DNA of 64,000 nucleotides from DATADW01 sp963733905 (GTDB taxonomy: Bacteria > Actinomycetota > Acidimicrobiia > Spongiisociales > DATADW01). The translations under genes were made by a program, and so were the position numbers. Within the stretch, counting starts at the first letter, position 1. Every line of letters starts with the position of its first letter. The stretch lies in the NCBI GenBank assembly GCA_963733905.1, contig CAVTEU010000018.1, positions 1 to 64,000 on the forward strand, in the 5' to 3' direction. The notes under the pieces are model-generated. The model did not search any database, was not told where the DNA came from, and was given only the letters and a program-made list of their open reading frames with translations. This document shows positions 17,419 through 25,070 of the stretch, piece by piece.

Positions 17419-17733
17419 ATGAAGAGAGCGAAGGTGCTCATGATCGGTGTGGCCGTTGCCGCAGCAGGCGCAGCGCCGGCCATCGCCCAGGCTGGAAGCC
17501 CCGCTTCAGACGACGACGCCACCGAGGTTGCGATCGAAGGGACCGACCTCGACCGTGCGTCGGCCGCGGCGATCGACCACCTTCGGGGAGGGAAGGTCAC
17601 CGGGACCGAGGTGAGGGACGAGGAGAGCTATTACGAAGTCGAGGTGACACTGGAGAGCGGCGAGCAGGTCGACGTCCAACTCAACGAGAGCTTTCAGGTC
17701 GTCGGCACCGACGAGGACCGGTCTGAGGATTGA
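17419..17733 (+). CDS. secreted PepSY-domain protein
   Basis: 104 residues. Signal peptide 1-24 (cleavage near AIAQA) followed by a PepSY domain (ASAAAIDHLRGGKVTGTEVRDEE, YYEVEVTLESGEQVDVQLNE). PepSY domains often accompany two-component systems and may restrain extracellular proteases or bind the sensor. Divergent from the regulator with a 107-base gap; ATG 17419 has AGGAGGAGC upstream. Confidence 0.85.
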   Translation: MKRAKVLMIGVAVAAAGAAPAIAQAGSPASDDDATEVAIEGTDLDRASAAAIDHLRGGKVTGTEVRDEESYYEVEVTLESGEQVDVQLNESFQVVGTDEDRSED

Positions 17734-17746
17734 AAGCCTGTGGTGG

Positions 17747-18106
17747 TCACGCCATCGGCGTGAGCACGCCAATTTGGTAGCTGCCTTCACCTTCGACCAA
17801 CTGGTAGCAGAAGCGCTCCTGCGGCCGCCCCCGGTAGCTCCAGGTGACGTCGGCCCAAACGGTTCCGGGCGCTTCGGCCATGAGGTTGATTTCCTTGTCG
17901 ACCGACTCGACACCTTCGTATTGATCCCAGGAAGAAGCGAAGAACGCCTCCGTCTGCTTGGAGTCGCTCACCGGGATGATGTTGCCCGGGAACACGATGA
18001 GCGACGGAACCGAGTACATCTCAGCCACCGCTCCCGCGTCCCGGTCGAGTAAGGCAGCCGCATACCGGTCGAAGAACTCGTTGACTCTCTTGTTGGTCTC
18101 GGTCAT
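17747..18106 (-). CDS. SnoaL/NTF2-like protein
   Basis: 119 residues with a cone-shaped NTF2-like fold (RVNEFFDRYAAALLDRDAGAVAEMY, FFASSWDQYEG, WADVTWSYRGRPQERFCYQLVEGEG). Family members bind or isomerise small hydrophobic ligands; no specific function can be assigned. ATG 18106 fits the family start; a longer reading to 18211 would cross the divergent operator. Confidence 0.8.
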   Translation of the reverse strand: MTETNKRVNEFFDRYAAALLDRDAGAVAEMYSVPSLIVFPGNIIPVSDSKQTEAFFASSWDQYEGVESVDKEINLMAEAPGTVWADVTWSYRGRPQERFCYQLVEGEGSYQIGVLTPMA

Positions 18107-18179
18107 GGAGCACACCTTACGAGGCGCCCGCCAAGGAATTGCTAACGGGGCCTCCTGCCCGAACTGATCGGGGCGGACA

Positions 18180-18220
18180 TGGCACTTGCGTTGGTGCCAC
18201 TTTGATGCCATGATGGCACC
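18180..18220 (+). promoter_or_regulatory. cluster of TGGCA/TGCCA palindromes abutting the RHH gene start
   Basis: TGGCAC...GTGCCA (18180-18199, perfect 6-base arms) and TGCCAT-G-ATGGCA (18206-18218, a perfect 13-base palindrome) end only 5 bases before ATG 18224. The ATG has no ribosome-binding site, so a leaderless transcript overlapping its own operator is likely. Autoregulation by the downstream ribbon-helix-helix protein is the natural reading. Confidence 0.6.
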
Positions 18221-18223
18221 CCT

Positions 18224-18737
18224 ATGGAACTATCACCCTTCGTCGACAACCTCCGTGAGCAACTGGCTATGGCAGCTGCCGCTGGGACCGAGGAAGCCCG
18301 TGAGTTGGCAGAGCGGTTGACGGCCCCTCTCGCAGCCGCAACGCGTCTGGTCCTCCTCGACGCCCTCTCTACTGCCGCCGACGAAATGACCAGGGAATTG
18401 GCCCCTGGCACCGTCGAGCTACGACTGCGAGAAGGTAACCCCACCTTCGTCGTGACGCCGGCGCCGGCTGAGGACACTTTCGATGAGATCACTCCCGCGA
18501 CGGGCTTGGACGGAGCGTTGGTCACGCGCCGGCGATGACGACGAGAGCGGTGTGGCACGTCTGAACCTCCGGATGCCCCACGCCCTCAAGCAGCGGGTCG
18601 AGGAGGCCTCCAACGCCGAAGGCCTGTCGCTCAACGCTTGGCTCCTCCGAGCCGCAGTCGCCTCTCTAAGCGGAACCAGTCACCCCAGGCGGCGGAGCCC
18701 GATTGCTGGTGACCACTACTCGGGATGGGTGCGCTGA
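18224..18737 (+). CDS. two-part protein with C-terminal ribbon-helix-helix (HicB/Arc-like) domain, one frame break
   Basis: N-terminal ~90 residues (FVDNLREQLAMAAAAGTEEA, LAERLTAPLAAATRLVLLDA, ELAPGTVELRLREGNPTFVV) are helical then beta. The C-terminal segment in the +1 frame (ARLNLRMPHALKQRVEEASN, GLSLNAWLLRAAVASL, ending DHYSGWVR) is an RHH DNA-binding domain. Both belong to one known actinomycete protein type encoded before DUF4097 genes, so a one-base break between about 18490 and 18530 is likely. Probable autorepressor of the four-gene module. Its TGA is 1 base from the next ATG. Confidence 0.7.
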
Positions 18738-18738
18738 C

Positions 18739-19578
18739 ATGAGTTCCTTCAAAACTCCGGATCCAATCTCGGCAGAGATCGATCTGCCTTTCGGAGCCGC
18801 CCACCTCATTGCCAGCGAGCGCTCCGATACCACGGTCGTTGTCAATCCGAGCGATCCCTCGCGCAAGCTCGACGTCGAAGCCGCGCAACGAACCCGCATC
18901 GACCTTTCTGGGAGCACTCTCATCGTGAAGGTTCCCAAGGCGGTCAAGGGCTCGGTGGACGTGACCATCGAGCTCCCCGAATCCTCTCGGTTCGTGTTCA
19001 AGGGAGGGCTCGCCGATCTCCGCGCCGATGGGAGGCTCGCCAACACCCGCATCCAGAACGGAGCAGGCGATGTACGGCTCGACGAAACGGGCCAAGTCAA
19101 TGTCGTCACCGGCGCGGGGAGGGTTTCCCTCAACCATGCCGCCGGCGATGGAGATGTCACCGCCGGAGGGGACATCGAGATCGTCTCCATCAGGGGAAAC
19201 GCCGACATCAAGAACCTGAACGGAAGGACCTGGGTAGGCCGGGTCTCGGCCCGGCTCCGGGCCAGGTCGGCCAACGGTGACATCGCGGTAGACCAGGTGG
19301 GGTCCGATGTCGCTGCCAGGACCGCCAACGGGAACATCCAGATCGGTGAGGTTGTCACAGGCTCGTCGACCCTGGCAACGGGATCGGGGAGCGTTTCGAT
19401 CGGGATCGGGAACGGCACCATCGCATGGGTAGACGCCCGCACCAAGTTCGGACGGGTCCACAACAGCCTGGAGGCCGCAGCGACCCCGGAGCCCGATGCG
19501 AAGACGGTTGAGATCCGCGCCCGCACCTCGTTTGGCGACATCACAGTCCACCGATCGAATCAAGGAGGAAGGAAATGA
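18739..19578 (+). CDS. DUF4097-family beta-strand repeat protein
   Basis: 279 residues of a right-handed beta-solenoid-like repeat: successive short strands with GD/NGD turns (GAGDVRLDETGQVN, SANGDIAVDQVG, TANGNIQIGEV, TSFGDITVHRS). No signal peptide or membrane segment, so it appears cytoplasmic. Function unknown. Translation is coupled on both sides: TGACATG before it and an ATGA overlap with the ABC ATPase gene after it. Confidence 0.85.
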   Translation: MSSFKTPDPISAEIDLPFGAAHLIASERSDTTVVVNPSDPSRKLDVEAAQRTRIDLSGSTLIVKVPKAVKGSVDVTIELPESSRFVFKGGLADLRADGRLANTRIQNGAGDVRLDETGQVNVVTGAGRVSLNHAAGDGDVTAGGDIEIVSIRGNADIKNLNGRTWVGRVSARLRARSANGDIAVDQVGSDVAARTANGNIQIGEVVTGSSTLATGSGSVSIGIGNGTIAWVDARTKFGRVHNSLEAAATPEPDAKTVEIRARTSFGDITVHRSNQGGRK

Positions 19579-20532
19579 GCACGACATCACCGCCCGCGGC
19601 GATCTCGGTAAGAGGTCTGCGCAAGTCCTATGGAGACAATCTCGTGCTCGAAGACATCGACCTGTCCGTGGCAGAGGGGACCGTCTTCGCACTCCTCGGT
19701 CCCAACGGAGCGGGCAAGACCACCATGGTCCAGATCCTGTCGACGCTGATAGGCGCGGATGCCGGCCAGGTGGAGGTCGCCGGTCACGACCTGGCGACGG
19801 AGCCCGATGAGGTGCGGACCGCCATCGGGGTCACCGGCCAGTTCTCCGCCATCGACAAGCTCCTCACCGGTGAGGAGAACCTGATGTTGATGGCCGACCT
19901 CCACCACCTCCCCAAGGCCGAAGCCCGGCGGCGTGTCACAGAGTTATTGGAGCGATTCGACCTGGTCGAAGCGGCCGACAAGTTCCCCGAGACCTACTCC
20001 GGAGGGATGCAGCGGCGTCTCGACCTCGCCATGGGTCTGGTGGGCTCACCCCGGATCGTGTTTCTCGACGAGCCCACCGCGGGGCTCGACCCGCGTGGCC
20101 GGCACACCATGTGGGAGGCGATTCGAGAGCCTCGCCTCGGGGGGCGTCACCATCTTCTTGACGACCCAGTACCTCGAGGAAGCGGACCGGCTCGCCGACC
20201 GGGTCGCCCTGCTCGACGGTGGAAACCTGGTGGCTCAGGGAACCCCAGACGAGCTCAAGCGCATGGCGCCAGGCGGGCACATCGAACTGCGTTTCGCCGC
20301 CCCTTCGGACCTCGAGTCGGCGGCAAGTGTGCTCGACGCCACGAGCCGCGACGACGAGGAACTCGCCCTACAGGTGGCCAGCGATGGCGGGATCGCATCG
20401 CTCCGCTCTGTACTCGACCGTTTGGATGAAGAGTCGATCGAGGTCGGTTCACTCGCCATCCACACGCCGAGCCTCGACGACGTCTTCTTCGCCCTCACCG
20501 GACACGCCACCACAAAGGAGTTCACCCCATGA
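19575..20532 (+). CDS. DrrA-type ABC exporter ATPase, one frame break
   Basis: ~318 residues. Walker A GPNGAGKTT, Q-loop GVTGQFSAIDKLLTGEENL, signature YSGGMQRRLDLAMGL, Walker B IVFLDEPTAGLDP, H-loop region TTQYLEEADRLADRV, and a DrrA-like C-terminal tail (IHTPSLDDVFFALTG). One extra C near 20130 (CGAGAGCCTCGCC) breaks the frame; removing it restores IRELASGGVTIFLTTQ. Starts in an ATGA overlap with DUF4097 and ends in an ATGA overlap with the permease. Confidence 0.85.
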
Positions 20533-21326
20533 CGACCCAGTCCTATGCGCTGCGGGATACGGCAACCATGTTGCGGCGAAACATGCGGCGGATGATGCGT
20601 TATCCCGCCGTGACAATCAGCGTCGTTGCGGTGCCCATCATCCTCCTTCTCATGTTCGTCTACGTCTTTGGCGACACGTTGGGCGCCGGACTCGGCGGTG
20701 CGTTCACCGGACGGGCCGACTATGTCAACTTCGTGACCCCTGGGATCATCCTCATCGCCATCGCCGGCGGAACCCAGTCAACGGCGATCACGGTGGCGAT
20801 GGACATGACCGAAGGAATCATCGCCCGTTTCCGCACCATGGCCATCGCTCGGGTTTCGGTTCTGGCCGGGCACGTCGTCGGTGCCGTGATCCAGACGATG
20901 CTCGGCTTGGCGCTGGTGGTGGCGCTGGCCTTCCTCGTTGGGTTCCGCCCCAACGCCGATCCCCTCGATTGGCTGGCGGCCATCGGACTCATGGCGTTGC
21001 TCACCCTCGCCCTCTCCTGGCTATCCGTTGCTTTCGGGCTGGTGTCCAAGACTGTGGAGGGCGCAAGCAACCTGCCGCTGCCGCTCATCCTCCTCCCCTT
21101 CCTCGGCAGCGGGTTCGTCCCCACCGAGGGCATGGCTTCCGGGATGAGTTGGTTCGCCGAGTATCAACCCTTCACTCCGATCATGGACACCCTCCGCGGT
21201 CTTCTGCTGGGCACACCGATCGGCAACAGCGGAGTCATCGCCGTGGCCTGGTGCATCGGGATCCTCCTCGCCGGCTACCTGTGGGCCAAGAAGCTCTACA
21301 ACCGCGACCCGGTGGCGCGTGTGTAG
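20529..21326 (+). CDS. ABC-2 type exporter permease (DrrB-like)
   Basis: 265 residues with six predicted membrane helices and an ABC-2 motif in the later half (FLGSGFVPTEGMASGMSWFAEYQPFTPIMDTLRGLL). Pairs with the preceding ATPase by an ATGA overlap. The DrrAB class exports hydrophobic drugs or lipids; the substrate here is unknown. Last gene of the RHH-DUF4097-ABC module. Confidence 0.88.
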   Translation: MTTQSYALRDTATMLRRNMRRMMRYPAVTISVVAVPIILLLMFVYVFGDTLGAGLGGAFTGRADYVNFVTPGIILIAIAGGTQSTAITVAMDMTEGIIARFRTMAIARVSVLAGHVVGAVIQTMLGLALVVALAFLVGFRPNADPLDWLAAIGLMALLTLALSWLSVAFGLVSKTVEGASNLPLPLILLPFLGSGFVPTEGMASGMSWFAEYQPFTPIMDTLRGLLLGTPIGNSGVIAVAWCIGILLAGYLWAKKLYNRDPVARV

Positions 21327-21331
21327 CGGTA

Positions 21332-21370
21332 GGTGCGAGGCCCCCAGCATCCGGATGCGCCTCCGGCACC
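21332..21370. terminator. hairpin between convergent permease and MarR genes
   Basis: GGTGC-GAGGC pairs with GCCTC-(CG)-GCACC around an inner perfect palindrome GCATCCGGATGC (21347-21358). It sits directly between the two convergent stops, so it probably serves both. Confidence 0.45.
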
Positions 21371-21840
21371 TAGTCGCTGCGATCTCCCTCCAGCGAGGCC
21401 CTCACCGCCTCCATCTGGTGTCTCAGCACGTCCATATCGTCGGCGGTCATCACTCCCAGCAGGTGCTGTGCGATGACCTCGTCGTGGGTGAGCCGTGCAG
21501 TCTCCAGTTTTCGGCGCCCTTCGTCGGTTAGCGCCGCATAGCTGCCCCGCCGGTCGGTCGGACAGGCCCTTCGCTCCACCCAACCAAGCTTCACCAGTCG
21601 GTCGACCGCATGCGTGGTCCGGCTCCGGCTGAACACGGTCGAATCGGCGAGGTCGGTCATCCGCAAACCCCACTCATCGGCCTCTCCAAGACGCGCCAGC
21701 AGGACGTAATCCGCCAGAGGCAGGTCGGACTGGTCGCGCAGCCTGCGATCGAGCTCGTCAAACAGGAGTTTGGTCGCGCCGAGATAGGCGCGCCATGTCT
21801 CGAGCTCACGTGTCCGCAGCGCCATCCCTGGGTGGATCAC
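21370..21840 (-). CDS. MarR-family regulator
   Basis: 156 residues with the MarR winged helix (LPLADYVLLARLGEA, LRMTDLADSTVFSRSRTTHAVDRLVKLGWVERR with D/R wing residues CPTDRRGSYAALTDEGRRKL). GTG 21840 is used; ATG 21825 (MALRT) is the alternative. Divergent from a YceI gene with TTGA/TCAA palindromes between them, a common MarR-YceI arrangement in actinomycetes. Confidence 0.9.
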   Translation of the reverse strand: MIHPGMALRTRELETWRAYLGATKLLFDELDRRLRDQSDLPLADYVLLARLGEADEWGLRMTDLADSTVFSRSRTTHAVDRLVKLGWVERRACPTDRRGSYAALTDEGRRKLETARLTHDEVIAQHLLGVMTADDMDVLRHQMEAVRASLEGDRSD

Positions 21841-21888
21841 CCTTTCAGTCTACCTGAGAATTTGTTGAAACTTGGAATAGTGCAGGTG

Positions 21889-21918
21889 TCAATCAAGTTG
21901 AGATGGTTGAACGCTCAA
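21889..21918. promoter_or_regulatory. TTGA/TCAA inverted repeats between marR-type and yceI-type genes
   Basis: TTGAACGCTCAA (21907-21918) nested in TTGAG...CTCAA (21898-21918), plus TCAAGTTGA (21893-21901). Position between the divergent start codons makes this the likely MarR operator controlling both genes. Confidence 0.5.
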
Positions 21919-21941
21919 TAATCGAGCCGGAGGAGACGAGA

Positions 21942-22502
21942 ATGTCGACCGGAACCATGAAGGACACCCGTACGCCGTCGGTGGGGACCTGGGTCATCGA
22001 CCCGACCCACAGCGACCTGAAGATCATCGCCCGGCACCTCATGGTGACCAAGGTGCGCGGCACCTTCGACGACCTCTCGGGCACCATCGTCGTTGCTGAG
22101 GATCCCACTCAGTCCACCGTCGAGGTGGTGGCCAACGCTGCATCGGTGACCACGGGAACCACCGACCGAGACAACCATCTCCGCTCCCCCGATTTCCTCG
22201 ACGCCGAGAACCATCCGGAGATCGTCTTCAAGTCGACAAGCGTCACGCCGAACAACGACCGCTGGCGGCTCACGGGTGACCTGACCGTCCGAGGGGTGAC
22301 AAAGCCAGTCGCCTTCACCTTGACCTTCGAGGGCGAGGCAAAGGACCCCTACGGGAACACCAAGGCGGCCTTCACCGCCGTTGGCGATATCGACCGCGAA
22401 ATGTGGGGCCTCACCTGGAACGTGCCGCTCGAGGGCGGAGGCGTCCTCGTATCGAAGTCCCTCCGCGTCGAGTTCGACGTCCAGGCCGCGCTTCAGTCCT
22501 GA
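21942..22502 (+). CDS. YceI-family lipocalin-like protein
   Basis: 186 residues, an eight-stranded YceI beta-barrel that binds isoprenoid-type lipids in characterised members. Motifs: GTWVIDPTHSDLKIIARHLMVTKVRGTF, TGTTDRDNHLRSPDFLDAENHPEI, LTGDLTVRGVTKPV, GLTWNVPLEGGGVLVSK. No signal peptide, so cytoplasmic. ATG 21942 follows GGAGGAGACGAG. Likely repressed by the divergent MarR protein. Confidence 0.9.
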   Translation: MSTGTMKDTRTPSVGTWVIDPTHSDLKIIARHLMVTKVRGTFDDLSGTIVVAEDPTQSTVEVVANAASVTTGTTDRDNHLRSPDFLDAENHPEIVFKSTSVTPNNDRWRLTGDLTVRGVTKPVAFTLTFEGEAKDPYGNTKAAFTAVGDIDREMWGLTWNVPLEGGGVLVSKSLRVEFDVQAALQS

Positions 22503-22516
22503 CGATCCCACCCATC

Positions 22517-22541
22517 GGAGCCCGGGTCTGCCCCGGGCTCC
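22517..22541 (+). terminator. perfect GC hairpin after the YceI gene
   Basis: GGAGCCCGGG - TCTGC - CCCGGGCTCC: perfect 10-base arms with a 5-base loop, 15 bases past the stop codon. No T-tract. Confidence 0.6.
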
Positions 22542-22571
22542 GCAATGAGTCTCGAAGCCTGATCCACACGG

Positions 22572-23594
22572 TCAGCCGTCCCAGCGGACGCCGACTTGCC
22601 CCTCGATACCGGGCAGCGGGAAAGACGCTGCTTCCGCCTCGACCGCTTCACGCTCGGCGCGGGACAGCCGGCGCCACGCCTCGATTGTCATCGTGTCTCG
22701 CGCACGTCGCCAGGTGCCGACGATCTCGCCGTCGACGAGGACGGCGCCGGGCCAGACACGAGAAGTCCATAGAACCTGGCGGCGGTCGGCTTCGGGGACC
22801 AACAGATCGCGATCCTCGCCTTGGAGGAGGAAGTAGGAGTCGCCACTGGGGAGGAGCCGGGCAGGCGCGGCGGGTCCCGGTGGGGCGAGTAGAGCAGGCT
22901 CGTCGCCGGTGAGGATCCATGCGTCGCCGATCGGTGTTCGCACCGGGGTCAGCGATCTGCGGAGCGCGTCGAAAGTCTCGATGCCCGACCTCGGGGCAAT
23001 GCCCGCCCACACCGCAAACGCTTCGGGGGTGGCGGGACCGAATACATGCAGATAGCGACGTGCGAGCTCGAGGCGTGCCTCGCGTGGTTCGATCTCGGGG
23101 GGCGGGACTGTCCAGATGGTTGGCGATCGCGCGCCATCCCACCGGATGATCACCCTGCCGGTCGGTGCCGCGTACCTGAACTGACTGGGGTGAACTCCCA
23201 GAGCTTGCCCAGCTTCACGATCCGTCATCGTCCGCCCACCGAGGAAGGCATCGAGCCGAGCGGCCAGGTCCTCACCCATCCTCCTGCGGCTCCCCTCTTC
23301 GGGCAGTCTCCCCAGTGAGAAGACCGCGAGATCGCGTGCCGCCACGACATAGGAGTTGAAGCGCGGACCCCAGAGCTGGACGAGCGAGGGGTCCTCCCAT
23401 GTCGTCGGCGACGTCCCCTCAACTCGGGCGTGGATCGAGAGGAGCGCGGCTCGGGGCATGCTGTCCTGCAGACCCGCCCACGCAGCGCGCCGGAGAGACC
23501 TCCGCCCCCCGGGGAGCCGCTCGTCGAGGGCGCTAACCCGACGTCGGAAGGCGAGTATCTGAGAGCGCGTGAGGTCCAAACGAGACGTTCTCAC
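22572..23594 (-). CDS. winged-helix DNA-binding protein of the HTH_42 / AlkZ-YcaQ-like family
   Basis: 340 residues. N-terminal LTRSQILAFRRRVSALDERLP, the middle LWGPRFNSYVVAARDLAVFSLGRL and WDGARSPTIWTVPPPE, and the C-terminal RQVLWTSRVWPGAVLVDGEIVGTWRRA match HTH_42 proteins, which include DNA glycosylases that unhook interstrand crosslinks. The QxQ catalytic motif of AlkZ is not evident (LLQGEDRDLL region), so glycosylase activity is not claimed. Start GTG 23594 lies within an inverted repeat at 23588-23607. Confidence 0.8.
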   Translation of the reverse strand: MRTSRLDLTRSQILAFRRRVSALDERLPGGRRSLRRAAWAGLQDSMPRAALLSIHARVEGTSPTTWEDPSLVQLWGPRFNSYVVAARDLAVFSLGRLPEEGSRRRMGEDLAARLDAFLGGRTMTDREAGQALGVHPSQFRYAAPTGRVIIRWDGARSPTIWTVPPPEIEPREARLELARRYLHVFGPATPEAFAVWAGIAPRSGIETFDALRRSLTPVRTPIGDAWILTGDEPALLAPPGPAAPARLLPSGDSYFLLQGEDRDLLVPEADRRQVLWTSRVWPGAVLVDGEIVGTWRRARDTMTIEAWRRLSRAEREAVEAEAASFPLPGIEGQVGVRWDG

Positions 23595-23607
23595 CTCACG
23601 GTGAGAA
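23588..23607. promoter_or_regulatory. inverted repeat over the start codon of the HTH_42 gene
   Basis: TTCTCACC-TCAC-GGTGAGAA has perfect 8-base arms and covers the GTG start at 23594. It could be an autoregulatory operator or an mRNA hairpin that masks initiation. Confidence 0.4.
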
Positions 23608-23657
23608 GCACAAGGCCCCGAACGGTGCGGGACCTTTTTGGCCGAAACGATTGCTCC

Positions 23658-24335
23658 TCAGAGGCTTTCATCCTCCTCGTGGTCCTCGAAGTCCGGCCAC
23701 GCCGCAATATCGACGCCGTGGTTGTCGGGGGAGGCAATGGTCCAAGAACCGGGCGCGTGCGAGTCATCGACGATGCGCCCGCCAGCAGCGACAGCGGCCG
23801 CGACCCGCGCTTCAGCTTGATCGGCGGGCACACTGACGTCGATGTGGACGCGGCCTCGACCCGGCTTGGGAGGGTCAAGCTCGTGGAACCACAAATGCGG
23901 ATTCCGCCGATGCGGGTCGATCGCATCCTCCTCGCCGAGATACTGGTAACCGCAGGCGGCGGCCCAGAACGGTCGCACATCGGCGCCGGCATCTTGGGCG
24001 ACGGCTATGCCTATGACCTGTACCTGTGACGGGTCGGCCACGAGCCCGAGTTTCCCCGCCACTGCCGAGACGCGCCGGGCAAACTCGATATCGCGCTCGC
24101 TGAGGGCCCCGTCTTCTCTTGAGAAGGTACGCAACGTCACGCCCTCTGGACGCAGGTCGACGTCGGGAAAGTGCCCCAATTCATCCGCCACCTCGGCGAT
24201 GGCGGCAATGAACCGGGCTCCCTCGGCGAAAGACCCGATCCGGTAGTAGGCGTAGGCGCCCCAAAACAGAATTCGCCAGTCGTCGACGCCGCCCGCGTCG
24301 TGGAACGCCCGAGCCGTGATTCTCTGTTCGCCCAT
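23658..24335 (-). CDS. fusion of a pterin-4a-carbinolamine dehydratase-like domain and a VOC domain
   Basis: 225 residues, start ATG 24335. Residues ~10-100 match the PCD/DCoH fold (RFIAAIAEVADELGHFPDVDLRPEGVTL with the GHFPDVD version of the usual HHP motif, RDIEFARRVSAVAGKLGL). Residues ~105-225 form a glyoxalase-like VOC domain (FWAAACGYQYLGEEDAIDP, RVHIDVSVPADQAEARVAAAV, WTIASPDNHGVDIAAWPDFE). Catalytic histidines of PCD are only partly kept. No pterin-pathway genes are nearby, so the true role is unknown. Confidence 0.8.
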   Translation of the reverse strand: MGEQRITARAFHDAGGVDDWRILFWGAYAYYRIGSFAEGARFIAAIAEVADELGHFPDVDLRPEGVTLRTFSREDGALSERDIEFARRVSAVAGKLGLVADPSQVQVIGIAVAQDAGADVRPFWAAACGYQYLGEEDAIDPHRRNPHLWFHELDPPKPGRGRVHIDVSVPADQAEARVAAAVAAGGRIVDDSHAPGSWTIASPDNHGVDIAAWPDFEDHEEDESL

Positions 24336-24487
24336 AGAGAGTTTCTCCCCTCGACGGATCTCGACGGACCGCACGGGCTCGGTGAGCCCCTTACGCCCTT
24401 CAGTCGCGAGTGAGGGCCGCATTCAAGCCCACGCCTCGGTGGGCGGAGGTCAGAGACCTCGGCTCCTGTTCGTTATGGCGGATCTGA

Positions 24488-24964
24488 CTATTGGTCGACC
24501 GACCACTTCCGCGTGGAGGGCAGGGGCACGTCGCCGTACCCGTGGCAGCGAGCCTCGCTCAGTTGCATTTCGAAGAGGATGTAGCGGTCGAGGGGCGTGT
24601 AGCTCGCCGCGTCGGCCACATGGGACCACATGTCTGGATCGTCTATGGCGTAGCCACGGCCACTGGCATTGAACTCGCCACCGGTGCCGGCATTGTCCGG
24701 GACACCGTTGTGCAAGGCGAACCATCCCTGCTCCCGAAGGTCTCTGCCCTTGGGAGATGTCGGCTCCATGAACAGGTACATCCCGACAGCAGTGAAGATC
24801 GGCGTGACCGGATGGATTCGAGGCGACCCAGACCGACGAAGCGTCGCCAGATATGCAGGTGCGGCGGTCAGTCTCCCCACCCCGAACCGAGCCAGCTCCG
24901 GCTCACGTCTGGCGAACTCACCCCAGCCGATCGTCTGAGATGAATCGGCGCTTCGTTCCGTCAT
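24488..24964 (-). CDS. pyridoxamine 5'-phosphate oxidase-family (split-barrel flavin-binding) protein
   Basis: 158 residues; GVGRLTAAPAYLATLRRSGSPRIHPVTPIF is the standard entry of the PPOX split barrel, followed by MEPTSPKGRDLREQGWFALHNGV. Such proteins bind FMN, F420 or heme; the cofactor cannot be told. ATG 24964 is used as the family-like start; a longer reading to 25120 is not supported. Confidence 0.85.
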   Translation of the reverse strand: MTERSADSSQTIGWGEFARREPELARFGVGRLTAAPAYLATLRRSGSPRIHPVTPIFTAVGMYLFMEPTSPKGRDLREQGWFALHNGVPDNAGTGGEFNASGRGYAIDDPDMWSHVADAASYTPLDRYILFEMQLSEARCHGYGDVPLPSTRKWSVDQ

Positions 24965-25070
24965 GGCAGTCACCCTACGAAAGTGCGGCAACAGTTGCTT
25001 CTCGAAAACTGCTCTCTTCTGCGCCCCCGGCTTCCCGGTCACCAGCGTCGCCGGCACGCGTTCAGTGGAT

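Noticed and set aside
23612..23639. Hairpin followed by TTTTT on the plus strand, terminator-like
   Set aside because: No plus-strand gene ends upstream, and on the minus strand the T-run is on the wrong side.
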